From Globodera rostochiensis (Eukaryota > Nematoda > Chromadorea > Rhabditida > Heteroderidae): a DNA stretch of 64,000 nt. Every line of letters starts with the position of its first letter. The stretch's first letter is position 1. A program made the translations under genes and the position numbers. The stretch lies in the NCBI GenBank assembly GCA_018350325.1, contig JAEVLN010000007.1:4182124-4246123 (forward strand), in the 5' to 3' direction. The notes under the pieces were generated by a model. The model was not told the DNA's origin. It saw only the letters and a list, made by a program, of their open reading frames with translations, and did no database searches. Shown piece by piece: positions 12,136-24,622 of the stretch.

Positions 12136-12188
12136 TAGGGATGTTTGAGAGTCAAGTCTCGAGAAATTTTGAGTCTTGAGCATCCCTA
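12136..12188. mobile_element. 53-bp palindromic hAT-like miniature element
   Basis: It begins TAGGGATG and ends CATCCCTA, with GAGAGTCAAGTCTCGAG and GAGTCTTGAG inside. Imperfect flanking duplications AATGCTAG and AATGCTCAG match a hAT-style 8-bp target duplication with one indel. It is extremely small and shares its ends with 12507-12727. Confidence 0.5.
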
Positions 12189-12506
12189 ATGCTCAGTGGG
12201 CTGTTGAAGAGTGGTACTTTGACCTCAATCGGAGCAGCCCCAGTAGCGCCCACCGCCCCTGGCTACGCCCTTGGGCACGGTGTAAAAACAGTAATTTTAC
12301 AGGGAATGGAATCCTTTCTTTTCCTGCTGTTAAAGTGAGATGGGATCACAATTCGAGTCGGCATTTTGGTTGTGGGAAGTGCGTTCTGGCATTTGTATGC
12401 CCTAATGAAAAAAGTTGGCAATTGTAGCCATTTGTCCTCGTTGAAATTTGGGAATTTTCTGAGACGATTTGACATCAGCAGGTGCGTGCATGGAAGTGGA
12501 AGCCAG

Positions 12507-12727
12507 TAGGGATGCTCGGAAATTGAAATTTACCGAGAATCAAGAACCGAGAAATGACACCGAGACTCAAAAGTCGAGACCGAGAGACACCGAGAGTCGA
12601 GACAGAGAGACACCGAGAGTCGAGACCGAGAGACACCGAGAGGCGAGACTGAGAGTCGAGAGTCGAAACCAAGAGACACCGAGAGTTCGAGACCGAGAAA
12701 TGACACCGAGACTCTCGAGCACCCCTA
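12507..12727. mobile_element. hAT-like non-autonomous element with minisatellite interior
   Basis: Termini TAGGGATGCTCGG and CGAGCACCCCTA are inverted repeats, bordered by a perfect 8-bp target duplication GAAGCCAG (12499-12506 and 12728-12735). The 221-bp interior is a chain of GAGACCGAGAGACACC/GAGAGTCGAGAC units. There is no transposase, so it would have to be moved in trans by a hAT transposase. Confidence 0.8.
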
Positions 12728-12799
12728 GAAGCCAGCCACCAACTTCTCGCCCATTTGGATCCAAATCTGTTCACAGTAACAAATTTCGAATTTGTCATT

Positions 12800-13352
12800 C
12801 ATATTAAAACCTTTTTTGTTTAAAAACTATATTTTAAATATTTAAAACGCTTTTTTTGTTTAAAAACTATAAATTTCCGACCATCGCTTTTTGGTGAATC
12901 ATTTGCATTTCCATTGGCTTCATCTGTCGGACTATTTTCAGTAAAATAAATGTAAAAAAAGTGACGCCAATTTATTTTTTTTTTTGTTTTGTTTTTGGAA
13001 TTCCGTCCATCGCTTTTTGGATGAATAATTATTTTCTGTCATCGTTTCCATTGGCTTCATTCAATCTCCCCACCGGACTTTGCCAATCATTTCATTTTCA
13101 TAAACACTTTTTGGTGGGCAAATATTTCCTTCAATTCATTTCATTTCAAATATTTTACAAATCAAAAAATGATAAACTCTCAAAATTGAGATTTATTTTG
13201 GAAATAATCAGCGCCATTCTTTGAGGGGGGCACAACTTTTGGGAATTTGTAACAACCAAAATTCAAATTGAGGGGAACAAATTTGTACCAATGAAACGGT
13301 TACCGTATTTTTAAGGAAATCGCTCTGAAACCAAAACTCAATTCAACCGCCA
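12800..13352. other. AT-rich non-coding with degenerate repeats
   Basis: Contains two imperfect copies of a TTTTTTTGTTTAAAAACTAT unit (about 12810-12870) and two related CCATCGCTTTTTGG blocks (about 12880 and 13008). No coding evidence. This is the upstream region of the ET-module gene. Confidence 0.5.
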
Positions 13353-15615
13353 ATGGCCCGCCAATCGCTCGTCCTTATGCGTCTGTTCTGCCTCGTCATG
13401 TTGGCGCGTCACTCGGGTAGTGGGAACGAATTGTCATGGGATTGCAAATAGACGATTGTCAATGGATAGTCCATTGACGAATTGTCATGGGGTACTCCAT
13501 TGACGAATTGTCATGGGATACTCCATTGAAGAATTGCATTGACAAATTGTCATGAGATAGTCCATTGACGAATTGTCATGGGATACTCATTGACGATTGA
13601 CGAATTGTCATGGGGTACTCCATTGACGAATTGTCATGGGATACTCCATTGAAGAATTGCATTGACAAATTGTCATGAGATAGTCCATTGACGAATTGTC
13701 ATGGGATACTCATTGACGATTGACGAATTGTCATGGGGTACTCCATTGACGAATTGTCATGGGATACTCCATTGAAGAATTGCATTGACAAATTGTCATG
13801 AGATAGTCCATTGACGAATTGTCATGGGGTACTCATTGACGAATTGTCATGGGATAGTCCATTGACGAATTGTCATGTGAGATTTGTTATTTGATGAATT
13901 GTACTCCGTATCGGTCGGAGCAAAGCATTCAAAAGTGAAAATTCTTTGAAAAAAAAATTGTAGGTACTCATAAATGTTACCACTCGTTGCGTTATCGTGA
14001 CTCCTACGACAGAAATTCCATATACTTCAAATTCAAACAAAAGGATTTGGAGCCTCTAGTGAAGTATTTGCGGGGTGAATGGCGGGTGGACATTACCGAA
14101 GCAAATGCCCAGAAGGAAGAGTGGCCGATTCAATGCGCCAAAGATGTCAGTTGCGAGACTTTCCGATTCAAAAATGGTAGGGAAATGAAGAATTAACTAA
14201 AGAATAAATTACACTCTGTAAAAAAAATATTATTATTTGATTTTTTTGAATGCTTTTTTTAATTTGCCTCAATTCAAATTATTTATTATCAGAAAAGGGA
14301 GACGATATTTTTGCGGTCAATGGATGCGCAAGGACAAAAGTGGATGGCACCGAATGCACCAGCGATGGCCCAAACGACTTGGGCAAATTTTTGGAAAATT
14401 ATCCAGGAGCATTTTCGAGCTGCTCCCATTGCAATTACGACGAATGCAATAAAAACTGGCTCGAGTTGGCAACCCCGTCAGACATGAAAGCGAAGCGTGA
14501 GCAAATCATTTGCTTACTTAATTTGCAATTTAAAGACAAAAAAAAAAACAAAATGAAATTTATAAATGGTTTTGTTGTCTCTTAACATCGCAAAAATGAC
14601 ACCTTTTAAATTTATATTTTGAAAAGAATAATTTAAAGCTTACCATGGAAAAAAGAAAATTTACATGCCGTCGTCTTCTTCAACTGACGAAAATGCTAAG
14701 CGCCGAAAAGAAAAGTTATAAAAAAAACATTTCAGCAAATCACTGCATTCATGCCTTCCGTCACAACCAAAGCTACACACCGGACCAAAAACTTAAGGAT
14801 TTGATGAAGAATTGGCAAATCTTCAATTTAATGCGCGAGTACAACTATGAATGCTTAACAGATTATCCCGGCTGTCAGACCTATCGGTGCAAAGATGGTC
14901 GGTGAAAATAAAATTTGAAATTTACTTTTAACATTTGCAAACTTTGCAAATCGAATATTTTTTATTGGAAAAAATGCAAACTTCCAAAACATTAAATTTA
15001 ATTCAATTTAAAATCATCACCCAGAGTTTGGCAACGACAAATTTGTCGTCAACGGATGTGCAACACAACACAATCGCTTAAAATGCGTTTACGAAGAGTT
15101 GGATCCGTTTTGCAAACCGGAGGACAAAAGGTATGAGCATTGCGATCACTGCTTCGGCAACAGTTGCAATTTGAACAAAATTGAATTGGAAACGCTTTAC
15201 ACGTTCCAACCGCGGGGAACGAAGGCGACGACGCGCTCAACGAAGGCAACGACGACGACGGACGCATTTGACAATGAAACGGACGAACCGGAGAGCACGA
15301 AAGGCCCGAAAAAGGCAAGTGCCAATTATAATAAAAAAAATTTCAATTATTTTCAATATAATTTAAACATTTGAATTATTTCAATTGCATTTTAATTTTG
15401 TTTTAAGCTAAGCTTAACCAAAATTGATTCAGACTGTCCCCTCTACAAAACGGCCCCGGCGGCCGCGGGCGTCGAAGCGGCCGACCACGCCCAAACCCGA
15501 AACATTTACAGATGCTGCTGTTGCACCACACCCATTCGCAGTGCTCGCCGTTCTGCTACCGTTTTGCTGTATATTTAGAAAATTAAGCAATGTTTTTGAC
15601 CGTCCAAAAGATTGA
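13353..15615 (+). CDS. secreted or surface protein with two ET-module (Cys-rich) domains
   Basis: Exons: 13353-13416, 13964-14176, 14293-14496, 14736-14897, 15025-15314, 15433-15615; 371 residues. All phases agree (1,1,1,1,0). Exon 1 is a signal peptide (LFCLVMLARHSG). Exons 2-3 and 4-5 encode two related Cys-rich modules, each opening with KCYHS or HCIHA, carrying VNGCA in the middle and closing with CSHCNYDECN or CDHCFGNSCN, the hallmark end of nematode ET modules and other three-finger-like folds. A Thr-rich linker follows, then a hydrophobic stretch PFAVLAVLLPFCCIF near the C-terminus (membrane or GPI anchor). The last intron is GC-AG (AAG|GCAAGT). Intron 1 contains a minisatellite. ET modules are nematode extracellular domains of unknown ligand. 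Confidence 0.82.
13430..13885. repeat. 26-bp minisatellite inside intron 1 of the ET-module gene
   Basis: Tandem units of GACGAATTGTCATGGGATACTCCATT, with a higher-order repeat of about 120 bp, fill nearly all of the intron directly behind the signal-peptide exon. Confidence 0.9.
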
Positions 15616-15629
15616 AAAATTAAATAGGG

Positions 15630-15835
15630 TTGATTTGGGGGGGGGGGGGTGTCGGGGTCAGGGTCAGGCCCAAAAAATGTCGGGCTCAAAAAGTCGGAGC
15701 TAGGCGCGGGTTGGGTGCGTTCGGGCTCAGAAATGTCGACGCTCGAGAATGAGGCCCGAAAATGACGGGGTTGGGCTTGGGTGTTAGGCCCGAAAATGTC
15801 GGGGGGGGGGGGGCGTCGGGGAGTAGGTAACTCTA
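15630..15835. repeat. GC-rich degenerate repeat with G runs
   Basis: Imperfect GGCCCGAAAATGTCGGG units flanked by runs of 9-11 G. They resemble the self-iterating interiors of the hAT-like elements, but no termini or target duplication were found. Confidence 0.45.
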
Positions 15836-17150
15836 TTTTTTAAAATGCTTTTCAATAAATAACGATTTACTGCTTGCTACATTAAAAATGTTGACTTAAA
15901 TTTAGTGTCGTTGTCCTTCCGCCATGTGACCGTTTACTGACTGAAAGGAACAATTCAATGATCGCTTTGGAAGTCAAATGAATGTGCAAAATTATTCAAA
16001 CATTTTTTATAATTATAATAATGCCATCCATAAACACAACAAATCCAAAACTGGGAACAATCATTTCCAATGGCCCCCTCAATTGTGCCAACTCTTTGTC
16101 CTCGCCTCAGTTCTGGCATCCCTTTTTGGTGGAAAATCAGTGAGCATGAACTACGCGTGTTCTTTGGCCCACCCTAAATCGTCCTCGAGATTCAAATTTA
16201 CGCCGGCTTGGCCCCCGAGACTCAAAAAACGAGAAATTTCTCGAATCGAGACTCTTGAACATTCTACAAGATACTTTCAGGGGACCAAAAACTAGAGATC
16301 GGACCGATCGAAATCTCGATCGACGATTTTTTCTGAGATTTTTCAGTGATCTCGATCGTTTAATTTTCGAGATTCTCGATCAAAATTTAACTCTCCCAAA
16401 GGCATAAAATGGGACACGGACCAAAGAAACATTTGACGATCCGTCGACCGATGGAAAATCGGAAATATTATTGGTTAAATTCGGCGTTTTCGAATTGGTC
16501 AAAGCGGAGGATCGGAATATATTTTCTTTTTTATTGTTAAATATCTCGTAAATAATTTATTCAAAAATGTCCTCTCTCAAAATTCGTTTTTCCGGCCCCA
16601 ATTCTTCGGCACCTTGGATAAGGGGCAACAATTGCTGCGGCCTGAAAATATTTCTCAATTTGAAGGCTCAAAATTTTTTTCTTTTTTCAATGGCATTTCG
16701 ATCATATTTCTGCAACAGTTTGGCATAGGCCATCACTTTTATTGGCTGACTTCGGCGCCTTAATAAATATGTATTGTGAAAAGTTTTGTCTGATTGCCCG
16801 GGTAAAGTTCGATCATTTTTTAACTTAAATTTGTTGAAATTTAATTAAAATACAAAAACCTGGGCACCCACCATGGATTGATTAATTGGTCGTGGATATA
16901 AATGTTTTTTCACGACTCTGGATGTATCCTTGACTTCTTCCATAAACTTTGGTCTTCCAATTATTAAACCAAAAGCACCAAAATATAATGGGAAGCCTAA
17001 AGTGTCTTGTTCTCCAAAGTCTCGAGTCCAGCAATTTCCCCTTTTTAGGGATTTCGGTTTCAATTCAATCGGTACATCAAAGTTTTGACGAACACAAATC
17101 GCCAGTGTGCACGTGCACTCACGCACGGCGTTATATGGCGCGACTTGCCA
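15836..17150. other. non-coding interval with CTCGAGA-type palindromic debris
   Basis: About 16180-16260 and 16290-16390 hold CTCGAGA/GATCGAGATTCTCGAT inverted units like those inside the small hAT-like elements. An open frame on the minus strand at 16845-17155 is continuous with the 15-bp array and has no independent support. No gene is called. Confidence 0.5.
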
Positions 17151-17158
17151 GTTGGATG

Positions 17159-20100
17159 CGCTTCCGGTCTGAATCCCACCCGTCCGAATTTCACTCGTCC
17201 GAATCCCACCCGTCCGAATCCCACTCGTCCGAATCCCACTCGTCCGAATCCCACCCGTCCGAATCCCACTCGTCCGAATCCCCTCGTCCGAATCCCACCC
17301 GTCCGAATCCCACTCGTCCGAATCCCACCCGTCCGAATCCCACTCGTCCGAATCCCCTCGTCCGAATCCCACCCGTCCGAATCCCACTCGTCCGAATCCC
17401 ACCCGTCCGAATCCCACTCGTCCGAATCCCCTCGTCCGAATCCCACCCGTCCGAATCCCACTCGTCCGAATCCCACCCGTCCGAATCCCACTCGTCCGAA
17501 TCCCACCCGTCCGAATCCCACTCGTCCGAATCCCACCCGTCCGAATCCCACTCGTCCGAATCCCACCCGTCCGAATCCCACTCGTCCGAATCCCACCCGT
17601 CCGAATCCCACTCGTCCGAATCCCACCCGTCCGAATTTCACTCGTCCGAATCCCACCCGTCCGAATCCCACCCGTCCGAATCCCACCCGTCCGAATCCCA
17701 CCCGTCCGAATTTCACTCGTCCGAATCCCACCCGTCCGAATCCCACCCGTCCGAATCCCACCCGTCCGAATCCCACTCGTCCGAATCCCACTCGTCCGAA
17801 TCCCACTCGTCCGAATCCCACTCGTCCGAATCCCACTCGTCCGAATCCCACTCGTCCGAATCCCACTCGTCCGAATCCCACTCGTCCGAATCCCACCCGT
17901 CCGAATCCCACCCGTCCGAATCCCACTCGTCCGAATCCCACTCGTCCGAATCCCACCCGTCCGAATCCCACTCGTCCGAATCCCACTCGTCCGAATCCCA
18001 CTCGTCCGAATCCCACTCGTCCGAATCCCACTCGTCCGAATCCCACTCGTCCGAATCCCACTCGTCCGAATACTCGTCCGAATCCCACTCGTCCGAATCC
18101 CACCCGTCCGAATCCCACCCGTCCGAATCCCACCCGTCCGAATCCCACCCGTCCGAATCCCACTCGTCCGAATACTCGTCCGAATCCCACTCGTCCGAAT
18201 CCCACTCGTCCGAATCCCACCCGTCCGAATTTCACTCGTCCGAATCCCACCCGTCCGAATCCCACTCGTCCGAATCCCACCCGTCCGAATTTCACTCGTC
18301 CGAATCCCACCCGTCCGAATCCCACTCGTCCGAATCCCACTCGTCCGAATCCCACCCGTCCGAATTTCACTCGTCCGAATCCCACCCGTCCGAATCCCAC
18401 TCGTCCGAATCCCACCCGTCCGAATTTCACTCGTCCGAATCCCACCCGTCCGAATCCCACCCGTCCGAATCCCACTCGTCCGAATCCCACCCGTCCGAAT
18501 TTCACTCGTCCGAATCCCACCCGTCCGAATCCCACTCGTCCGAATCCCACTCGTCCGAATCCCACTCGTCCGAATACTCGTCCGAATCCCACTCGTCCGA
18601 ATCCCACCCGTCCGAATCCCACCCGTCCGAATCCCACTCGTCCGAATCCCACCCGTCCGAATTTCACTCGTCCGAATCCCACCCGTCCGAATCCCACTCG
18701 TCCGAATCCCACTCGTCCGAATCCCACTCGTCCGAATCCCACCCGTCCGAATCCCACCCGTCCGAATTTCACTCGTCCGAATCCCACCCGTCCGAATCCC
18801 ACTCGTCCGAATCCCACTCGTCCGAATCCCACTCGTCCGAATCCCACCCGTCCGAATCCCACTCGTCCGAATCCCACTCGTCCGAATCCCACCCGTCCGA
18901 ATCCCACTCGTCCGAATCCCACCCGTCCGAATCCCACTCGTCCGAATCCCACTCGTCCGAATCCCACTCGTCCGAATCCCACCCGTCCGAATCCCACTCG
19001 TCCGAATCCCACTCGTCCGAATCCCACCCGTCCGAATCCCACTCGTCCGAATCCCACCCGTCCGAATCCCACCCGTCCGAATTTCACTCGTCCGAATCCC
19101 ACCCGTCCGAATCCCACTCGTCCGAATCCCACTCGTCCGAATCCCACTCGTCCGAATCCCACCCGTCCGAATTTCACTCGTCCGAATCCCACCCGTCCGA
19201 ATCCCACTCGTCCGAATCCCACTCGTCCGAATCCCACCCGTCCGAATTTCACTCGTCCGAATCCCACCCGTCCGAATCCCACTCGTCCGAATCCCACTCG
19301 TCCGAATCCCACCCGTCCGAATTTCACTCGTCCGAATCCCACTCGTCCGAATCCCACCCATCCGAATCCCACTCGTCCGAATCCCACCCGTCCGAATCCC
19401 ACCCGTCCGAATCCCACCCGTCCGAATCCCACTCGTCCGAATCCCACTCGTCCGAATCCCACCCGTCCGAATACTCGTCCGAATCCCACCCGTCCGAATT
19501 TCACTCGTCCGAAATCCCACCCGTCCGAATCCCACTCGTCCGAATCCCACTCGTCCGAATCCCACCCGTCCGAATACTCGTCCGAATCCCACTCGTCCGA
19601 ATCCCACTCGTCCGAATCCCACTCGTCCGAATCCCACCCGTCCGAATACTCGTCCGAATCCCACTCTTCCGAATCCCACTCGTCCGAATCCCACCCGTCC
19701 GAATCCCACTCGTCCGAATTTCACTCGTCCGAATCCCACTCGTCCGAATCCCACTCGTCCGAATCCCACCCGTCCGAATACTCGTCCGAATCCCACTCGT
19801 CCGAATCCCACCCGTCCGAATACTCGTCCGAATCCCACTCGTCCGAATCCCACCCGTCCGAATACTCGTCCGAATCCCACTCGTCCGAATCCCACACGTC
19901 CGAATCCCACTCGTCCGAATCCCACCCGTCCGAATCCCACTCGTCCGAATCCCACTCGTCCGAATCCCACCCGTCCGAATACTCGTCCGAATCCCACCCG
20001 TCCGAATTTCACTCGTCCGAATCCCACCCGTCCGACTCCCACTCGTCGTCCGAATCCCACGTCCGAATCCCACTCGTCCGAATCCCCTCGTCCGAATCCC

Positions 20101-23100
20101 ACCCGTCCGAATCCCACGTCCGAATCCCACCCGTCCGAATCCCACTCGTCCGAATCCCACCCGTCCGAATCCCACGTCCGAATCCCACCCGTCCGAATCC
20201 CACTCGTCCGAATCCCACCCGTCCGAATCCCACCCGAAACTCGTCCGAATCCCACCCGTCCGAATTTCACTCGTCCGAATCCCACCCGTCCATCCCACTC
20301 GTCCGAATCCCACCCGTCCGAATCCCACTCGTCCGATCCCACCCGTCCGTCCCACTCGTCCGAATCCCACTCGTCCCGAATTCCCACCCGTCCGAATACT
20401 CGTCCGACCCACCCGTCCGAATTTCACTCGTCCGAATCCCACCCGTCCGAATCCCACTCGTTCCGTCCCACCCGTCCGAATCCCACTCGTCCGAATCCCC
20501 TCGTCCGAATCCCACCGTCCGAACCTACCCGTCCGAATCCCACCGTCGAATCCACCCGGTCCGAATCCCACCGTCCGAATCACTCGTCCGAATCCCACCG
20601 TCCGAATCCCACTCGTCCGAATCCCACTCGTCCGAATCCTCGTCCGAATCCCACCCGTCCGAATTCACACTCGTCCGAATCCAACCGTCCGAATCCCCCG
20701 TCCGAATACTCGTCCGATCCCACCCGTCCGAATTTCACTCGTCCGAATCCCACCCCCGAATCCCACTCGTCCGAATCCCACCCGTCCGAATCCCACTCGT
20801 CCGAATCCCACCCCCGAATCCCACTCGTCCGAATCCCACTCGTCCGAATCCACCCGTCCGAATTACTCGTCAATCCCACCCGTCCGAATTCACTCGTCCG
20901 AATCCCACCCGTCCGAATCCCACTCGTCCACCACCCGTCCGAATCCCACTCGTCCGAATCCCCTCGTCCGAATCCCACTCGTCCGAATCCCACCCGTCCG
21001 AATACTCGTCCGAATCCCACCCGTCCGAATTTCACTCGTCCGAATCCCACCCGTCCGAATCCCACTCGTCCGAATCCCACTCGTCCGAATCCCACCCGTC
21101 CGAAGAATTCGTCCGAATCCACCCGTCCGAATTTCACTCGTCCGAATCCCACCCGTCCGAATACTCCCGAATCCAACCCGTCCGAATTTCCACTCGTCCG
21201 AATCCCACCCGTCCGAATCCCACTTCCGAATACCACCTCGTCCTCCCACCCGTCCGAATACTCGTCCGAATCCCACCCGTCCGAATTTCACTCGTCCGAA
21301 TCCCACCCGTCCGAATACTCGTCCGAATCCCACCCGTCCGAATTTCACTCGTCCGAATCCCACCCGTCCGAATCCCACTCGTCCGAATCCCACCCGTCCG
21401 AATCCCACTCGTCCGAATCCCACCCGTCCGAATCCCACTCGTCCGAATCCCACTCGTCCGAATCCCACCCGTCCGAATACTCGTCCGAATCCCACCCGTC
21501 CGAATTTCACTCGTCCGAATCCCACCCGTCCGAATCCCACTCGTCCGAATCCCACCCGTCCGAATCCCACCACTCGTCCGAACCACCCGTCCGAATCCAC
21601 CCGTCCGAATACTCGTCCGAATCCCACCCGTCCGAATTTCTCGTCCGAATCCCACCCGTCCGAATCCCACTCGTCCGAATCCACCCGTCCGAATCCCACG
21701 TCCGAATCCCACCCGTCCGAATCCCCGTCCGAATCCCACTCGTCCGAATCCCACCCGTCCGAATACTCGTCCGAATCCCACCCGTCCGAATTTCACTCGT
21801 CCGAATCCCACCCGTCCGAATCCCACTCGTCCGAATCCCACCCGTCCGAATCCCACTCGTCCGAATCCCCCCGTCCGAATCCCACCCGTCCGAATCCCAC
21901 TCGTCCGAATCCCACCCGTCCGAATCCCACCCGTCCGAATCCCACCCGTCCGAATCCCACTCGTCCGAATCCCACTCGTCCGAATCCCACTCGTCCGAAT
22001 CCCACTCGTCCGAATTTCACTCGTCCGAATCCCACCCGTCCGAATCCCACTCGTCCGAATCCCACTCGTCCGAATCCCACCCGTCCGAATACTCGTCCGA
22101 ATCCCACCCGTCCGAATTTCACTCGTCCGAATCCCACCCGTCCGAATCCCACTCGTCCGAATCCCACCCGTCCGAATCCCACTCGTCCGAATCCCCTCGT
22201 CCGAATCCCACCCGTCCGAATCCCACTCGTCCGAATCCCACCCGTCCGAATACTCGTCCGAATCCCACCCGTCCGAATTTCACTCGTCCGAATCCCACCC
22301 GTCCGAATCCCACTCGTCCGAATCCCACCCGTCCGAATCCCACTCGTCCGAATCCCCTCGTCCGAATCCCACCCGTCCGAATCCCACTCGTCCGAATCCC
22401 ACCCGTCCGAATCCCACTCGTCCGAATCCCACCCGTCCGAATCCCACTCGTCCGAATCCCACCCGTCCGAATCCCACTCGTCCGAATCCCACCCGTCCGA
22501 ATTTCACTCGTCCGAATCCCACCCGTCCGAATTTCACTCGTCCGAATCCCCTCGAACCGAATCCCACCCGTCCGAATCCCACTCGTCCGAATCCCACCCG
22601 TCCGAATCCCACTCGTCCGAATCCCACCCGTCCGAATCCCACTCGTCCGAATCCCACTCGTCCGAATCCCACCCGTCCGAATACTCGTCCGAATCCCACC
22701 CGTCCGAATCCCACTCGTCCGAATCCCACCCGTCCGAATCCCACCCGTCCGAATCCCACCCGTCCGAATTTCACTCGTCCGAATCCCACTCGTCCGAATC
22801 CCACCCGTCCGAATCCCACTCGTCCGAATCCCACTCGTCCGAATCCCACCCGTCCGAATCCCACCCGTCCGAATACTCGTCCGAATCCCACCCGTCCGAA
22901 TTTCACTCGTCCGAATCCCACCCGTCCGAATCCCACTCGTCCGAATCCCACCCGTCCGAATCCCACTCGTCCGAATCCCACCCGTCCGAATCCCACTCGT
23001 CCGAATCCCACTCGTCCGAATCCCACCCGTCCGAATACTCGTCCGAATCCCACCCGTCCGAATTTCACTCGTCCGAATCCCACCCGTCCGAATCCCACTC

Positions 23101-24239
23101 GTCCGAATCCCACCCGTCCGAATCCCACCCGTCCGAATCCCACCCGTCCGAATTTCACTCGTCCGAATCCCCTCGTCCGAATCCCACCCGTCCGAATCCC
23201 ACTCGTCCGAATCCCACCCGTCCGAATCCCACTCGTCCGAATCCCACCCGTCCGAATCCCACTCGTCCGAATCCCACTCGTCCGAATCCCACTCGTCCGA
23301 ATCCCACCCGTCCGAATTTCACTCGTCCGAATCCCACCCGTCCGAATTTCACTCGTCCGAATCCCACCCGTCCGAATCCCACTCGTCCGAATCCCACTCG
23401 TCCGAATCCCACCCGTCCGAATCCCACCCGTCCGAATCCCACCCGTCCGAATCCCACTCGTCCGAATCCCACTCAAGCCAAAAGTGTCCCGAATCCCACC
23501 CCAGCAAAAAAAAGTCCGAATCCCACTCGTCCGAATCCCACCAAGTCAAATCCGAATCCCACTACAGCTAAAAGTGTCTCGAATCCCACCTCTACTAAAA
23601 ACAATCAAAAATGCTCATTACTTTACAAAAATGAAAATGATGCTGCTTAAGCTTTTGGCCATCCTTCCGCAAGATCAAAAAATTTGAGTCGAACTTTTTT
23701 CCTACATTATTTTTCTCAAAGCAAACCAAGCAAATATTTATGATATGATTCAAAAGCTTACATTGGGTAGAAACTATCTTCAAGCAAAGGCTAAGCGCTC
23801 TGACAAACTACAAAAGAGTTGTGGCCCGAAAAGCTGGAATTTTTTTAAAATTCGTTGCGACATAGGTAACTTCTTTAGGGGCTTTCCAATCGCTTAGCCT
23901 TTGCTTGTTGATAGCTTTTCCTCATTATAAGCTTTCGAATGGTATCAAAAATGCTGGATTTAGTTCGCTTTGCAAAAAAGTTAGTCGAAGTGGGTCCTGC
24001 GTTCGTCTTCAACAAGCCTTGATTTGAAATTCGAATTAGTGTTATTCTATTCTACTTTGATCGCAAACTCAATACCAAACAAATTATGCCACCAAGTAAA
24101 ATAAAAATTTTTTTTTTAATTTGGTGGGATTCGGGACATTTTTGGGTGTGGTGGGATTCGGAACTTTTTGGCTTGGGTGGGATTCGGACCTTTTTTGGCT
24201 TGGGTGGGATTCGGACGAGTGGGATTCGGACCGGTAGCC
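17159..24239. mobile_element. 7.1-kb foldback-type TIR element filled by a 15-bp minisatellite
   Basis: The left end CGCTTCCGGTCTGAATCC and the reverse complement of the right end, GGCTACCGGTCCGAATCC, match at nearly every position. They sit exactly inside a perfect 8-bp duplication GTTGGATG (17151-17158 and 24240-24247). Left of centre is a 6.3-kb array of TIR-derived 15-mers. Then comes a unique core (about 23600-24115) with inner inverted repeats (CAAGCAAAGGCTAAGCG near 23782 and its complement near 23892). The right arm is short (24117-24239) with the same unit in opposite orientation. There is no transposase. Confidence 0.82.
17170..23560. repeat. 15-bp minisatellite (CCCACYCGTCCGAAT), over 400 copies
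   Basis: Nearly uninterrupted CGTCCGAATCCCACY units, with CCC/CTC and TTTCA variants and occasional 12-bp units. Because 15 is divisible by three and the unit lacks stops, giant open frames (over 2,000 codons) exist on both strands; they are artefacts. Units between about 20030 and 21250 are much more irregular. At the right end units diverge (CCCACTACAGCTAAAAGTGT). Confidence 0.97.
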
Positions 24240-24247
24240 GTTGGATG

Positions 24248-24622
24248 AGCAATTTAAATCTTGCAGCTTGGCGTTGTGTCCAAACAGATTCCAAAATTTT
24301 CAATTCTATTAATTTCGTTAAAATTTGCTATTTTTGCTCGTTGGAATAAACAAAATGTGCCGTGTAAAAGCTAACAAAATTGCTTTTTAGCCAAAATTTA
24401 AAAATTTTAAAATATCTCCCGTCAGCGTATAAACAAAATGTCCACGTTCGGTCCGATACTTCCAAAAATTGTAAAATAAAGTCTTAGATTCGTAAAAAAA
24501 ACTTTCAACTGTTTTCTTAAACCTGCAAAGTTTTCTTACTATAAAAGCACTTCACTTCCTCTCTTCCCCTACATTCTCTTTTATTTCTTCTTCATCTGAT
24601 CAACACAACTTCATTCCGCCTG
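24248..24622. promoter_or_regulatory. upstream region and TATA box of the type I membrane protein gene
   Basis: ACTATAAAAGC at about 24537-24547 lies roughly 80 bp before the ATG at 24623. The segment from the TATA box to the ATG is closely matched upstream of the paralogue at 49551 (shared CTTCTTCATCTGATCAACAC and CCGCCTGATG), so this is very probably the core promoter plus 5' UTR. Confidence 0.65.

Noticed and set aside
16845..23687. Open frames of 800-2,233 codons with RPNPT, SSESHP or GFGRV repeats
   Set aside because: They exist in several frames on both strands because the 15-bp unit has no stop and is divisible by three; no start context, splice or domain evidence.
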